The notes under the pieces are model-generated. The model searched no databases. It was not told the origin of the DNA and saw only the letters and a program-made list of their open reading frames with translations. Of a DNA stretch of 64,000 nucleotides, positions 55,984 through 64,000 are shown piece by piece. This stretch comes from Psychroserpens sp. NJDZ02 (GTDB lineage Bacteria > Bacteroidota > Bacteroidia > Flavobacteriales > Flavobacteriaceae), in contig NZ_CP039451.1 of the NCBI RefSeq assembly GCF_004843725.1, positions 4,222,001 to 4,286,000 of the forward strand, in the 5' to 3' direction. Position numbers and translations under genes: made by a program. Every line of letters begins with the position of its first letter. Position 1 is the stretch's first letter.

Positions 55984-57555
55984 TTACGAGATTAACGGAA
56001 GCCTTACTGTAAAAGTACTTCCTTTTTCTTTTTCACTTTCTACTGAGATATGACCATGATGATCCTCTACTATTCTTTTAACGTAAGCCAAGCCTAAACC
56101 ATGACCTTTAACGTTATGTATATTTCCTGTATGTTCTCTATAAAACTTTTCAAACACACGCTTTTGAGCCACTTTACTCATTCCACTTCCGTGGTCTTTG
56201 ATATGTACCAATATATTATTACCTGCTAACTCTGTAGTAACAATAATTTTTGGCGCTTCTGGAGAATACTTAATAGCATTATCCAAAATATTGACTAAAA
56301 CATTAGTAAAATGTGTATCGTTGACAAGGACAGAAGACTGTTCTGCATTAAGGTGTGTTTCAATACTACCGCCTCTATCTTCTACAATTAATTCCACATG
56401 TGTTATAGCGTCTTCTACTAAGTCGTTTAACTCTAGTGGTTCCTTACTAATATTTAGTTCATTTTTTTCAAGTTTAGATATTCTTAACACATTCTCTACC
56501 TGAGCATGCATCCTTTTATTTTCTTCTTTTATCATTCCCAAGTAACGCAACACTTTCTCTTTGTCGTCAATTACCTTGGGGTTTCTTATGGAATCTAAAG
56601 CCAAATTAATTGTTGCAATTGGCGTTTTAAATTCGTGTGTCATATTATTAATAAAATCTGTTTTTATTTCAGAAATCTGCCTCTGTCTTATTAATTGATA
56701 CAATGCACTAGAATAGGCAATGATTATAATTAATGTAAAAACAATAGACAAAATAAGCATTGTTAAAACCGATGATAAAATAAATTTTTGGCGTTCTGGA
56801 AAATTAACTAATAACCTATAATTACTAGTATCATTTTCGTTGTAAAAAAAAGGCACACTAAAGGTTGACGACTCATTATGTGCTAATTGAAAGCTCTCAG
56901 TTTTAACCTTTGTGGCTAAACCATTACTATAAATCCCAAACTCATAATCAATAGTAATATCGTCTTCTATTAACTTTAAGTCTAACAGTCGTTCAATTTG
57001 ATTGACATCTACTCTTTTATGTATTGGTTTTCTAAACGCATAATCTAAATAGGACGTTTCTAGAAAAAACTCGTTAACACTTGTTACACCAATCTCTGAC
57101 AACATAGATGTTAGATTTTGTGTCCCATCTAATGTGCTATTCTCAATGATTTTTGTTTCGCGTTCGCTTAAAATACGTTTGACATTCAAGCTATCTAAAC
57201 CTATGTCAAAGAGCGATGATGATACTTTAAAATTTTCTTCAAGTATCCCATTTCTATAAATTATAGATTGATTACTATTAGGATTATCTTGTTTAATATA
57301 AAAATTTAAAATAGCGTTGGAGTCCGGCTTTGTCTCACCTTCCTTAATTAATTTTGAAATTTTGTAATAATGATCTGAGCGTTCTTCATTTTCAATAGTT
57401 TTAGACACATAACTCAGTGCTTTTTTAACATTAAAGTTAAATTGCTTTTCAGCATTCTCAAGTGAGTTATTAATATAATACGCCTGTACTAAGATTATTC
57501 CTATTAAGGAACAACTCATTAAAACTACTAAGACTAGGAAAATTCTCTTATTCAC
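55984..57555 (-). CDS. rprX: Sensor histidine kinase, RprX-like
   Basis: 523 residues. TM1 at about 5-27, periplasmic sensor of about 240 residues, TM2 at about 265-285, then a HisKA H-box THEFKTPIATINLALDSI with His about 307, N-box LVNILDNAIKYSP, G1 DHGSGMS and G2 GHGLGLAYV. Acts with the adjacent response regulator. Signal sensed is unknown. Confidence 0.87.
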   Translation of the reverse strand: MNKRIFLVLVVLMSCSLIGIILVQAYYINNSLENAEKQFNFNVKKALSYVSKTIENEERSDHYYKISKLIKEGETKPDSNAILNFYIKQDNPNSNQSIIYRNGILEENFKVSSSLFDIGLDSLNVKRILSERETKIIENSTLDGTQNLTSMLSEIGVTSVNEFFLETSYLDYAFRKPIHKRVDVNQIERLLDLKLIEDDITIDYEFGIYSNGLATKVKTESFQLAHNESSTFSVPFFYNENDTSNYRLLVNFPERQKFILSSVLTMLILSIVFTLIIIIAYSSALYQLIRQRQISEIKTDFINNMTHEFKTPIATINLALDSIRNPKVIDDKEKVLRYLGMIKEENKRMHAQVENVLRISKLEKNELNISKEPLELNDLVEDAITHVELIVEDRGGSIETHLNAEQSSVLVNDTHFTNVLVNILDNAIKYSPEAPKIIVTTELAGNNILVHIKDHGSGMSKVAQKRVFEKFYREHTGNIHNVKGHGLGLAYVKRIVEDHHGHISVESEKEKGSTFTVRLPLIS

Positions 57556-57625
57556 CGGTCAAAATTAATATTTTAACATTTAGCATTCCTCCCATTTAAC
57601 CTTACATTAACAAAAACGTTAAATT

Positions 57626-58225
57626 TTAATGATTTGCCGCTATTTTTAAGAGTTGTTTATGGATTTTTCCTACTTGGTGCTTTGTATCTTCTAAGTCTGT
57701 ATTTGTAATCACAAAATCAGAAAGCTCTGTTTTTTGTTTATCCGTCCACTGATTTTTCATGATAGCTTTGACTTTCTCTTTGGATGACTCATCCCGTTTT
57801 AAAACTCGATTAAGTCTAATTTCCTCTGGTGCCACCACTGTAATGATATTATCGTATTTTTTATAGCTTCCATTCTCAAAAATAATTGCGGCTTCACTAA
57901 TGACATATGCTGCTTTTTGCTTCTCCACCCAGTTAGAAAAATGCTTAGCGACTTTAGGATGCACAATAGCATTCATCTGTTTTAGCAATGCTTTATTACT
58001 AAATATTTGACTGGCTATAAATGGTTTATTAAGTTTATTATCAACATAGGCTTGTTCTCCAAAAAGTTTTAACAATTTTCGTTTTATCACTTTTGAGCGA
58101 TTCATTAAAGCTTTAGCCTCTGTATCTGCAATGTATATAGGTACGCCTAAATCTTTAAAAAAATTAGCGACTGTTGTCTTTCCACTTCCTATACCTCCGG
58201 TTAATCCTATAATTTTTGGTGTCAT
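57626..58225 (-). CDS. coaE: Dephospho-CoA kinase
   Basis: 199 residues, standard length. P-loop GLTGGIGSGKTTVANFF (about 7-23), IYIADTEAKAL and VISEAAIIFENG segments. Last step of CoA synthesis. Overlaps the YbbR-like gene by 4 bp, so translationally coupled. Confidence 0.96.
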   Translation of the reverse strand: MTPKIIGLTGGIGSGKTTVANFFKDLGVPIYIADTEAKALMNRSKVIKRKLLKLFGEQAYVDNKLNKPFIASQIFSNKALLKQMNAIVHPKVAKHFSNWVEKQKAAYVISEAAIIFENGSYKKYDNIITVVAPEEIRLNRVLKRDESSKEKVKAIMKNQWTDKQKTELSDFVITNTDLEDTKHQVGKIHKQLLKIAANH

Positions 58226-59184
58226 TCTTTTATAATAAACTCTATTTTTTGCTGTAATACTCTGACATTTTTAACATTATCAGGTTGTTTTACGATCTCT
58301 GGTGTTAAAAACGAATTATCAATAGCATCTTTATAATTACAAACTACTTTGAAGTCGTTAGCGGAAATAGCATTAAAATTATCTAAACTCGTTGAATAAC
58401 TTATAGCAATCTGTTTAGGAAAATAATTAATCAGTTTTCCTTTCGGACTATTTATAATTTCAATAGGAAGGTTAACCACACCTTCCGAAAATTTAGATAC
58501 CTTAACCGATAAATTAACTTGTTTTAAATTGGTCTTAACCTTATTGCTTAAACTGTCCAATTCCAATTCCAAAACAGTATTGACATTGGTTTTTACATGA
58601 TCTAAATCTAACTGTTGCGTAGTTACATTTTTAATGTTTTTTAAAATAGAACTTGGACCTATTAATTTTATGCTATCCGGTATTGTTTTAACATTATCCA
58701 AGGTATTAAAACCTTGAGCATATTGAATGTTAGCATGCAATACTATGGGTACATATTTAATATTGTTAGTATCGTATTTAAATACTAACGTATCCGGGTT
58801 AATACTAATTATTTTTTTTTGTTTACTAAATTGTTTGTTTATATTAGGATAACCTCTTGACATACTCCAAATAAATAACGAGTCTAATTTTACAACATCT
58901 GTATTAAAATCGATATCTAATTTAGGTCGTTTTATAGCATATCTAAGCCAGTTAAAACCATAAGTTTCTATAGTAATATTGAGCTTTGCATCATCCTTAT
59001 TTAATATAACATAAGTATCATCTACATTAATAGGATTAATACCAAATGGCAGCGTAGCAGTATACACTTTTGATAATTTGGTCAATACCAAAATTGAAAA
59101 GGCCAGTATAAAAAACAATAAAAAAACATTGATTTTTTTACTTTTAAATAAACCGATTATTTTTAATTTAAAATTTTGCATCAT
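58222..59184 (-). CDS. YbbR-like domain protein
   Basis: 320 residues. One N-terminal membrane anchor (INVFLLFFILAFSILVL, about 18-34) followed by extracytoplasmic YbbR-like repeats (strands such as LPFGINPINVDDTYVI, VVNLPIEIINSPKGKL). In Firmicutes CdaR (YbbR) regulates the diadenylate cyclase CdaA; no cdaA is visible here. 4-bp overlaps on both sides. Confidence 0.75.
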   Translation of the reverse strand: MMQNFKLKIIGLFKSKKINVFLLFFILAFSILVLTKLSKVYTATLPFGINPINVDDTYVILNKDDAKLNITIETYGFNWLRYAIKRPKLDIDFNTDVVKLDSLFIWSMSRGYPNINKQFSKQKKIISINPDTLVFKYDTNNIKYVPIVLHANIQYAQGFNTLDNVKTIPDSIKLIGPSSILKNIKNVTTQQLDLDHVKTNVNTVLELELDSLSNKVKTNLKQVNLSVKVSKFSEGVVNLPIEIINSPKGKLINYFPKQIAISYSTSLDNFNAISANDFKVVCNYKDAIDNSFLTPEIVKQPDNVKNVRVLQQKIEFIIKE

Positions 59185-60188
59185 TTAGTCTTAAAAAATA
59201 AATGTGGAAAGATATTTTCTGGAGAATCCTTTTTTGCACTTAATAATAGTGTAGATTTCAAGAACCCATAGCCATATCCAAAAAACTGAATAGAAACAGC
59301 TAACAACGTTTGAAAAGCAATAACTAAATTTTTGGTTTTAAGTACTGCAGAGATAAAAACTAAACTGTAATAAAACAAGACCAGATATATAGGTAAATAG
59401 ATTTTAAAAGCGGCTAATAGCAAAGCAATAATAACGCCAAGACTAAATAAGGAAGGAAACCAATACGTCACTTTTTTAGTTTGTGGATGCCATGTGTTTA
59501 AAATAGGTCTAACTGAACCAAATTTATTTACTTGTTTATAAAATTTAGACCATGAAATACGACGCTTATGATATACATAAGCTTCAGGGATAAGTGTTGT
59601 TTTAAATCCTAAATCCCATAACCGAATTGACAAATCTGGATCTTCTCCAGGATGAATATTTCCAAAACCTTTTGTTGCTTCAAATGCCTTTTTTGATAGC
59701 CCCATATTAAAACTTCTAGGTTCAAACTTATCTAAACTTATTTTATTACCCCTAATTCCTCCTGTAGTTATAACAGAAGTCATACTAAAGTCTATTGCTT
59801 TTTGCAGATTAGTAAAAGATTGATGTGCTTTATCTGGACCACCAAAACAATCGACATAGTTGTGTTGCAAATGCTGACTAACTTCTAATAAATAATTACT
59901 AGGTAATAAGCAATCACTATCTAAGATTATAAAATAATTACCTTTTGCTTTACGCATCCCAAAATTTCTAGAATCTCCTGGTCCTGAATTTGGTTTAAAA
60001 TAATAAGCAATATCCAGCTGCTGCTTGTACTTATCTATAATGGCTTCTGATATAATAGAAGACCCATCTTCTACAATAACAATTTCATAGGTAAAGTTGC
60101 CATTCAATTTTGAAAAACTCTCTAAAAGCTCTTCAATCTCTACGGGACGATTATAAACAGGGATAATAAAAGAAAAACGTAATTCCAT
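59181..60188 (-). CDS. Family 2 glycosyltransferase with membrane segments
   Basis: 335 residues. GT-A domain (1-220): FSFIIPVYNRPVEIEELLESF, GPGDSRNFGMRKAKGNYFIILDSDCLLP with the DxD-type motif at about 94-96, and PGEDPDLSIRLWDLGF. Three hydrophobic segments at about 240-315. Sugar donor unknown; envelope polysaccharide is likely. First gene of a GT/ybbR/coaE run. Confidence 0.88.
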   Translation of the reverse strand: MELRFSFIIPVYNRPVEIEELLESFSKLNGNFTYEIVIVEDGSSIISEAIIDKYKQQLDIAYYFKPNSGPGDSRNFGMRKAKGNYFIILDSDCLLPSNYLLEVSQHLQHNYVDCFGGPDKAHQSFTNLQKAIDFSMTSVITTGGIRGNKISLDKFEPRSFNMGLSKKAFEATKGFGNIHPGEDPDLSIRLWDLGFKTTLIPEAYVYHKRRISWSKFYKQVNKFGSVRPILNTWHPQTKKVTYWFPSLFSLGVIIALLLAAFKIYLPIYLVLFYYSLVFISAVLKTKNLVIAFQTLLAVSIQFFGYGYGFLKSTLLLSAKKDSPENIFPHLFFKTK

Positions 60189-60210
60189 TTAACAAATGTA
60201 AGTTAATCAC

Positions 60211-60243
60211 ATAAAAAAAGCCACCTAAAAAGGTGGCTTTTAA
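60211..60243. terminator. Bidirectional terminator
   Basis: AAAAGCCACCT/AGGTGGCTTTT stem with a 4-nt loop between the T9SS protein gene and the glycosyltransferase start; it ends transcription of the T9SS gene. Confidence 0.9.
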
Positions 60244-60261
60244 TTCTATTAAAGTGTAAAC

Positions 60262-61467
60262 TTAATTCTTAATCACTTTTACAGTTTCTGTTACATTATC
60301 AATAGTTACTTTAATAAAGTAAGCTCCTGATTCTAAATTTGACATATCTACAGCGTTATTAACACTGTTAGGTGTGTTTTTATAAACCTCTTGTCCAATC
60401 ATATTATAAACAGACACATTAGAAATCTCTTTTTGAGCATTTAATATTATGTTATCATTTACCGGATTAGGATAATATGTAAATAAAGAATTAGTTTCAA
60501 AACTCACATTAGATAACGTAGACTCTACAGCATGAGCAGATACTTCAAATGCCCCATCATTAGCACTGTTTGATACTGCACTATCATGTTCTTGCACTCT
60601 TACAAAAAGTATAGCACCTGGTACTTGACCTGTTAGTACTATTTCAGAAAAATTACCAACTCCACTATTATCATCGCAAGCTATCTCTGTACCTGCCATA
60701 GCCCCACAAGATCCAGAAAACACAGACATAGTCGTATCCGTCAATGCTGATCCTGAAGAAGCTTGTGTTACAATAGTGATATCGCCAGCAGCGGGAACTT
60801 CCACCGTATACCAAACATCCCTTCCACTACCAAAGCTACCGCAAGATACATCTGCATCCAAAACCTCACCAGAAGGCGTATTTGAAATAGTCGTTCCTGT
60901 ATACCAAACTTCTGACCCCGTAATTGATGGAGTGATTACTTCAGCATCTTCGCAGTTGTCATTAACAGGAGGGCTTGCTAAAGGTACTGCTGAAAAAGCA
61001 GAAACATCAAAATCCAACCCATTTGGAGGACCATTAGTTCCTGACGCTATAAAAACGGTTTGTCCTGCTAAAATATTAGCTGTCACTGTATTTATTGCCC
61101 CAACACTACTTGAATAAACGGTATCTAAACAATCATTTAAAGCAGTACCCGTACAGGTCGTAAAAATACCTAATCCATACCAAGGACTCCTTGAAAACGT
61201 TGTCATTGTTATTTTTTCATCCGTTGTTCCTGCAGTGTATGTAAAGAGATAAACATCATCTTTCCAAGATGTATTTATGGCTCCGCAAATAGGATTATCT
61301 GTAGGGTTATCATTCCAATCTTCTTCACCTCCATCTCCTGGAGTCGTAATTCCCATAGCCGTAAAGCCATCTGTAATAACAACACCGGAATCACATCCAA
61401 ATTGAGCAAATCCTTGAATACTAAAAGCGAAGGCCATTAATGAAAATAATAAAGTAATTTTTCTCAT
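60262..61467 (-). CDS. Type IX secretion cargo protein
   Basis: 401 residues with a signal peptide (1-21, ending GFAQF). Two Cys-containing beta domains (about 22-165 and 170-315; CEDAEVITPSITGSEVWYTG, DVWYTVEVPAAGDITIVTQ) resemble PKD/pre-peptidase C-terminal-like folds. Residues about 325-401 are a T9SS type A sorting domain (FTYYPNPVNDNIILNA, YNMIGQEVY, SGAYFIKVTIDN, KVIKN). Surface-exposed or secreted; ligand unknown. Confidence 0.9.
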   Translation of the reverse strand: MRKITLLFSLMAFAFSIQGFAQFGCDSGVVITDGFTAMGITTPGDGGEEDWNDNPTDNPICGAINTSWKDDVYLFTYTAGTTDEKITMTTFSRSPWYGLGIFTTCTGTALNDCLDTVYSSSVGAINTVTANILAGQTVFIASGTNGPPNGLDFDVSAFSAVPLASPPVNDNCEDAEVITPSITGSEVWYTGTTISNTPSGEVLDADVSCGSFGSGRDVWYTVEVPAAGDITIVTQASSGSALTDTTMSVFSGSCGAMAGTEIACDDNSGVGNFSEIVLTGQVPGAILFVRVQEHDSAVSNSANDGAFEVSAHAVESTLSNVSFETNSLFTYYPNPVNDNIILNAQKEISNVSVYNMIGQEVYKNTPNSVNNAVDMSNLESGAYFIKVTIDNVTETVKVIKN

Positions 61468-61990
61468 TTATTTATAGTTTTATGATTATTAAAAATAAAA
61501 AGTGATCAAAAATATCGAAATAAATGTCACAACAAAGAAATCCCCCTAAACAATCGTTAAAACGCAATATTTATAGATAAAACGTTGTTTTACTAGCCGT
61601 TTATTAACATTTAATTCAACAACTACTTGGTAATAAACTATTACTCTCTATAATAATAAACTAAATTCATTTTGTTTTGTTCTTTAAAAACTCACAGAAT
61701 TCCTCTGTAAGTTAACGTAGTTTAAGATAGAAATAAGTTTATAATTACTGTCTATGATTAATTTTCTTTAGTTGTAATAAACAGAATTTGCATTTTAAAC
61801 AATCACAGTTTACAAAATAAATTTTATTTTAAATTTTTGAAGAATACTCTAAATTCGACCAGACGTTATGATACAATTATAAGGGGAATGATAAACAAAA
61901 AATCACATTATAAAAATAAAAATAGATGGCATAAAAAAAGCCCTACGATAAACGTAAGGCTTTAATGTAAATGTATGATGTGATTAAAAT
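61468..61990. other. 523-bp intergenic region
   Basis: Very AT-rich with no coding frame. The left part should hold the minus-strand promoter of the T9SS gene, and the right edge has the fabI terminator at 61931-61966. Nothing else recognised. Confidence 0.6.
61931..61966 (-). terminator. Terminator after fabI
   Basis: AAAGCCCTACG/CGTAAGGCTTT stem (one mismatch) 25 bp past the fabI stop with a T-run on the minus strand. Confidence 0.85.
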
Positions 61991-62815
61991 CTATTTATCC
62001 ATGCTCTCTACAAAAGCTTCCATTACAGCATCACTTACTCCCATGTTGCTAAATCCTCCATCATTATACAAGTTTTGCAACGTCACTCGTTTAGTCAAAT
62101 CACTAAACAATGACACTGTATAATTAGCACAATCTAATGCTGTAGCATTACCTAACGGTGACATTTTTTCCGCGTAAGCGATAAAACCATCAAAACCCTT
62201 AACGCCACTACCTGCTGTTGTTGGTGTTGGTGATTGAGAAATTGTGTTTACTCTAACCTTCTTATCTCTTCCAAAAAAGTAACCAAAACTACGTGCAATA
62301 CTTTCTAAATAGGCTTTATTATCGGCCATATCATTATAATCAGGAAAAACACGTTGTGCAGCCATATATGTTAAGGCAACAATACTTCCCCACTCATTCA
62401 TTGCATCTTGCTTATATAGCGTCTGCATTGTTTTATGAAAAGACATAGCAGATACATCCGTACCTTTTTGAGTCCAAGCATAATTTTGATCCGTATAATG
62501 CTTTCCTTTTCTTACATTAATTGACATCCCTATAGAATGTAATACAAAGTCAATTTTACCTCCTAAAATCTCCATAGATTTATTGACAAGGTTTAATAAA
62601 TCTTCTTCACTAGTAGCATCTGCTGGTATAATTTGAGATCCTGTTTTTTCTGCTAATTTATCAATTTGCCCCATACGCATTGCAACGGGTGCATTAGTTA
62701 AGACAAACGTACCACCTTCTTCGTGTACACGTTCTGCTGTTTTCCAAGCAATAGAATTTTCATCTAATGCTCCAAATATAATTCCTCTTTTTCCTTTTAA
62801 TAAATTGTATGACAT
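61991..62815 (-). CDS. fabI: Enoyl-ACP reductase (NADH)
   Basis: 274 residues, standard FabI length. SDR-type start LKGKRGIIFGALDENSIAWKTA, VLHSIGMS, catalytic Tyr and Lys in DYNDMADNKAYLES (Tyr-x6-Lys), and ISQSPTPTTAGSGVKGF. Reduces trans-2-enoyl-ACP in fatty-acid elongation; cytoplasmic. A palindromic TTCCGCGTAAGCGATAA motif lies within the coding sequence near 62166. Confidence 0.95.
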   Translation of the reverse strand: MSYNLLKGKRGIIFGALDENSIAWKTAERVHEEGGTFVLTNAPVAMRMGQIDKLAEKTGSQIIPADATSEEDLLNLVNKSMEILGGKIDFVLHSIGMSINVRKGKHYTDQNYAWTQKGTDVSAMSFHKTMQTLYKQDAMNEWGSIVALTYMAAQRVFPDYNDMADNKAYLESIARSFGYFFGRDKKVRVNTISQSPTPTTAGSGVKGFDGFIAYAEKMSPLGNATALDCANYTVSLFSDLTKRVTLQNLYNDGGFSNMGVSDAVMEAFVESMDK

Positions 62816-62894
62816 AACTTATAGTTTAACAGTTGACTTGTTAGTTTTGTTTATTTTTATATCTTTCAAAGATAGTATTTAAATTTTTTTATTT

Positions 62895-62909
62895 CCCTTT
62901 CGCGGAAAT
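62895..62909. repeat. Short palindrome TTTCGCGGAAAT
   Basis: Member of the dispersed TTTCGC/GCGGAAA motif family, just downstream of recN and before fabI. Confidence 0.45.
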
Positions 62910-62916
62910 TAAGCCA

Positions 62917-64000
62917 CTAATTTAACAGTTGCTTTGCATGTGCTATTGCAGAATCGGATAATTGCGTACCTCCTAGCATTTGCGCTAGCTCTACAACCCG
63001 CTCATCATAGTTAAGCTTAACCAAATTAGTAGTCGTGACCTCGTTTACATCCTCTTTATATACTTTATAATGCGTATTTCCTTTAGCTGCAATTTGAGGT
63101 AAATGCGTAATACTAAACACTTGCATTTTAGCACTCATTAATGCCATAATATCCGCCATTTTATTAGAAATCTCTCCAGAAACTCCAGTGTCAATCTCGT
63201 CAAACATAATAGTAGGTAACTTTACATATTTTGATAATATAGATTTGATTGCCAACATTATCCTAGACAATTCTCCACCAGAAGCGGCTTTTTTAAGTAC
63301 ATTAAATTGTCCACCTTTATTAGCAGAAAACAAGAAACTTAAATTATCTTTTCCATTATATAGAAATGATTTAGTAGGTTCTAAACTAATATTAAACTGA
63401 GCATTAGGCATACCTAACTGCCCTAATATAGCTTCTAATTGCTTTTTTAAATCTGGTATTGCTTTATTACGCTTATCCGTAATCTGTTTGGCTTCGACAT
63501 TAAGTAATTTTTCTATAGCCTTAATTTCTTCTTCTTTATCTATAATATCTTGATCTGCATTTTCTGTTGCCTCGACTTTTTGTGCTAATTCTTCTCTAAT
63601 CACAATCAACTCTTCTACTGTTTTAACTAAATGCTTTTGCATTAAATTATTGATAGTAGCCAGTTGTGCATTCACAACTTCTAATCTATTTGGATCAGCA
63701 TCTAGATTTCCTTCAAAACGTTCTATATCTACTAAAACATCATCCAAATCTATCAAACTACTCGTAACCCTTTCTAATAAATCTTGATATGTGGTAGAGA
63801 TTGTCGCTAATTTTTGCAAAGCTAATTTAACCTCCCTAAGTGACGTTAAAACACCACCTTGTTCTTCATTTAATAAAGCATTAGCTTCTTCTAATTTTAA
63901 TTGAATAACCTCGACGTTATTTAACAATTCAAACTCCTCCTCTAGATTTTCAAGAGCTCCCTCTTTAAGATTAGCTGTAATTAATTCATTTAACAAAAAC
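62917..64000 (-). CDS. recN: DNA repair protein RecN, C-terminal part
   Basis: The frame is open at the window edge, so the N-terminus lies beyond 64000. About 360 residues are visible: a long coiled coil, then the ABC signature GGELSRIMLAIKSIL, Walker B TIMFDEIDTGVSGEI, D-loop and H-loop VFSITHLPQIAAKG. RecN is the SMC-like ATPase of double-strand-break repair. Ends 102 bp upstream of fabI on the same strand. Confidence 0.93.
   Translation of the reverse strand, partial: FLLNELITANLKEGALENLEEEFELLNNVEVIQLKLEEANALLNEEQGGVLTSLREVKLALQKLATISTTYQDLLERVTSSLIDLDDVLVDIERFEGNLDADPNRLEVVNAQLATINNLMQKHLVKTVEELIVIREELAQKVEATENADQDIIDKEEEIKAIEKLLNVEAKQITDKRNKAIPDLKKQLEAILGQLGMPNAQFNISLEPTKSFLYNGKDNLSFLFSANKGGQFNVLKKAASGGELSRIMLAIKSILSKYVKLPTIMFDEIDTGVSGEISNKMADIMALMSAKMQVFSITHLPQIAAKGNTHYKVYKEDVNEVTTTNLVKLNYDERVVELAQMLGGTQLSDSAIAHAKQLLN

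Noticed and set aside
55984..57555. Two-component pair as KdpDE or PhoRP
   Set aside because: No kdp or pst genes nearby and the sensor layout fits Bacteroidota RprX better.

Overview
The window looks like a chromosomal segment of a marine Flavobacteriaceae member (Bacteroidota). The supporting signs are low GC, TANNTTTG promoter motifs very close to start codons, many Cys-lipoproteins and signal peptides, a type IX secretion C-terminal sorting domain, a DUF5686 protein, a YtxJ bacilliredoxin, an RprX/RprY-like two-component pair, and a 275-bp intergenic repeat of flavobacterial style. I do not assign a genus.

Layout. 1-2.9 kb: small envelope and lipoprotein genes and a thioesterase interrupted by an in-frame TAG. 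2.9-5.1 kb: no genes, eight direct copies of a 275-bp repeat. 5.2-25.1 kb: ordinary core genome: glyA, fumarylacetoacetase, a ytxJ/DUF3124/marC/SecD-like run, clpB, a secreted PEP/pyruvate-binding protein, a HEAT protein with malate:quinone oxidoreductase, deoC-deoD with a histidine phosphatase and a GNAT enzyme, smpB, and a DUF5686 outer-membrane protein. 25.2-36.9 kb: accessory cassette array. 36.9-44.7 kb: more accessory genes, nearly all secreted or lipoproteins, plus an ankyrin protein, without the repeat. 44.8-64 kb: core genome again: pcm, a Gfo/Idh/MocA oxidoreductase, hbd, DUF1015, YggS, a possibly mobile four-helix-bundle gene, an exonuclease/GIY-YIG protein, a DUF3857 protein, a Kv-like channel, miaA, the two-component pair, a coaE/YbbR/glycosyltransferase run, a T9SS cargo protein, fabI and partial recN.

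The most notable part is the array at 26.8-36.85 kb. Short, mostly unknown genes, all on the + strand, are separated by nine copies of an element. Five copies are 372-374 bp and the others are shortened or decayed. Read on the minus strand, the 3' end of every well-preserved copy has the form of group II intron domains V and VI. It includes a CGC triad with the G.U pair, a 2-nt bulge and a DVI hairpin, but the DV apical loop carries an insert of about 50 nt. One copy (29001-29294) instead continues into sequence resembling a real group II intron 5' region starting GTGTG. Each complete cassette begins with TT plus a private sequence and ends with its reverse complement plus the next repeat (9/9, 9/9, 8/8, 8/9 and 8/9 matches in five cassettes). 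That is the geometry of integron cassettes, in which the outer attC arms reunite on circularisation, but the repeat is much larger than known attC sites and is intron-like. G-U pairs in variable hairpins favour the minus strand as the folded one. No integrase or reverse transcriptase is present in the window, so the mobilising enzyme would have to act from elsewhere or be extinct.
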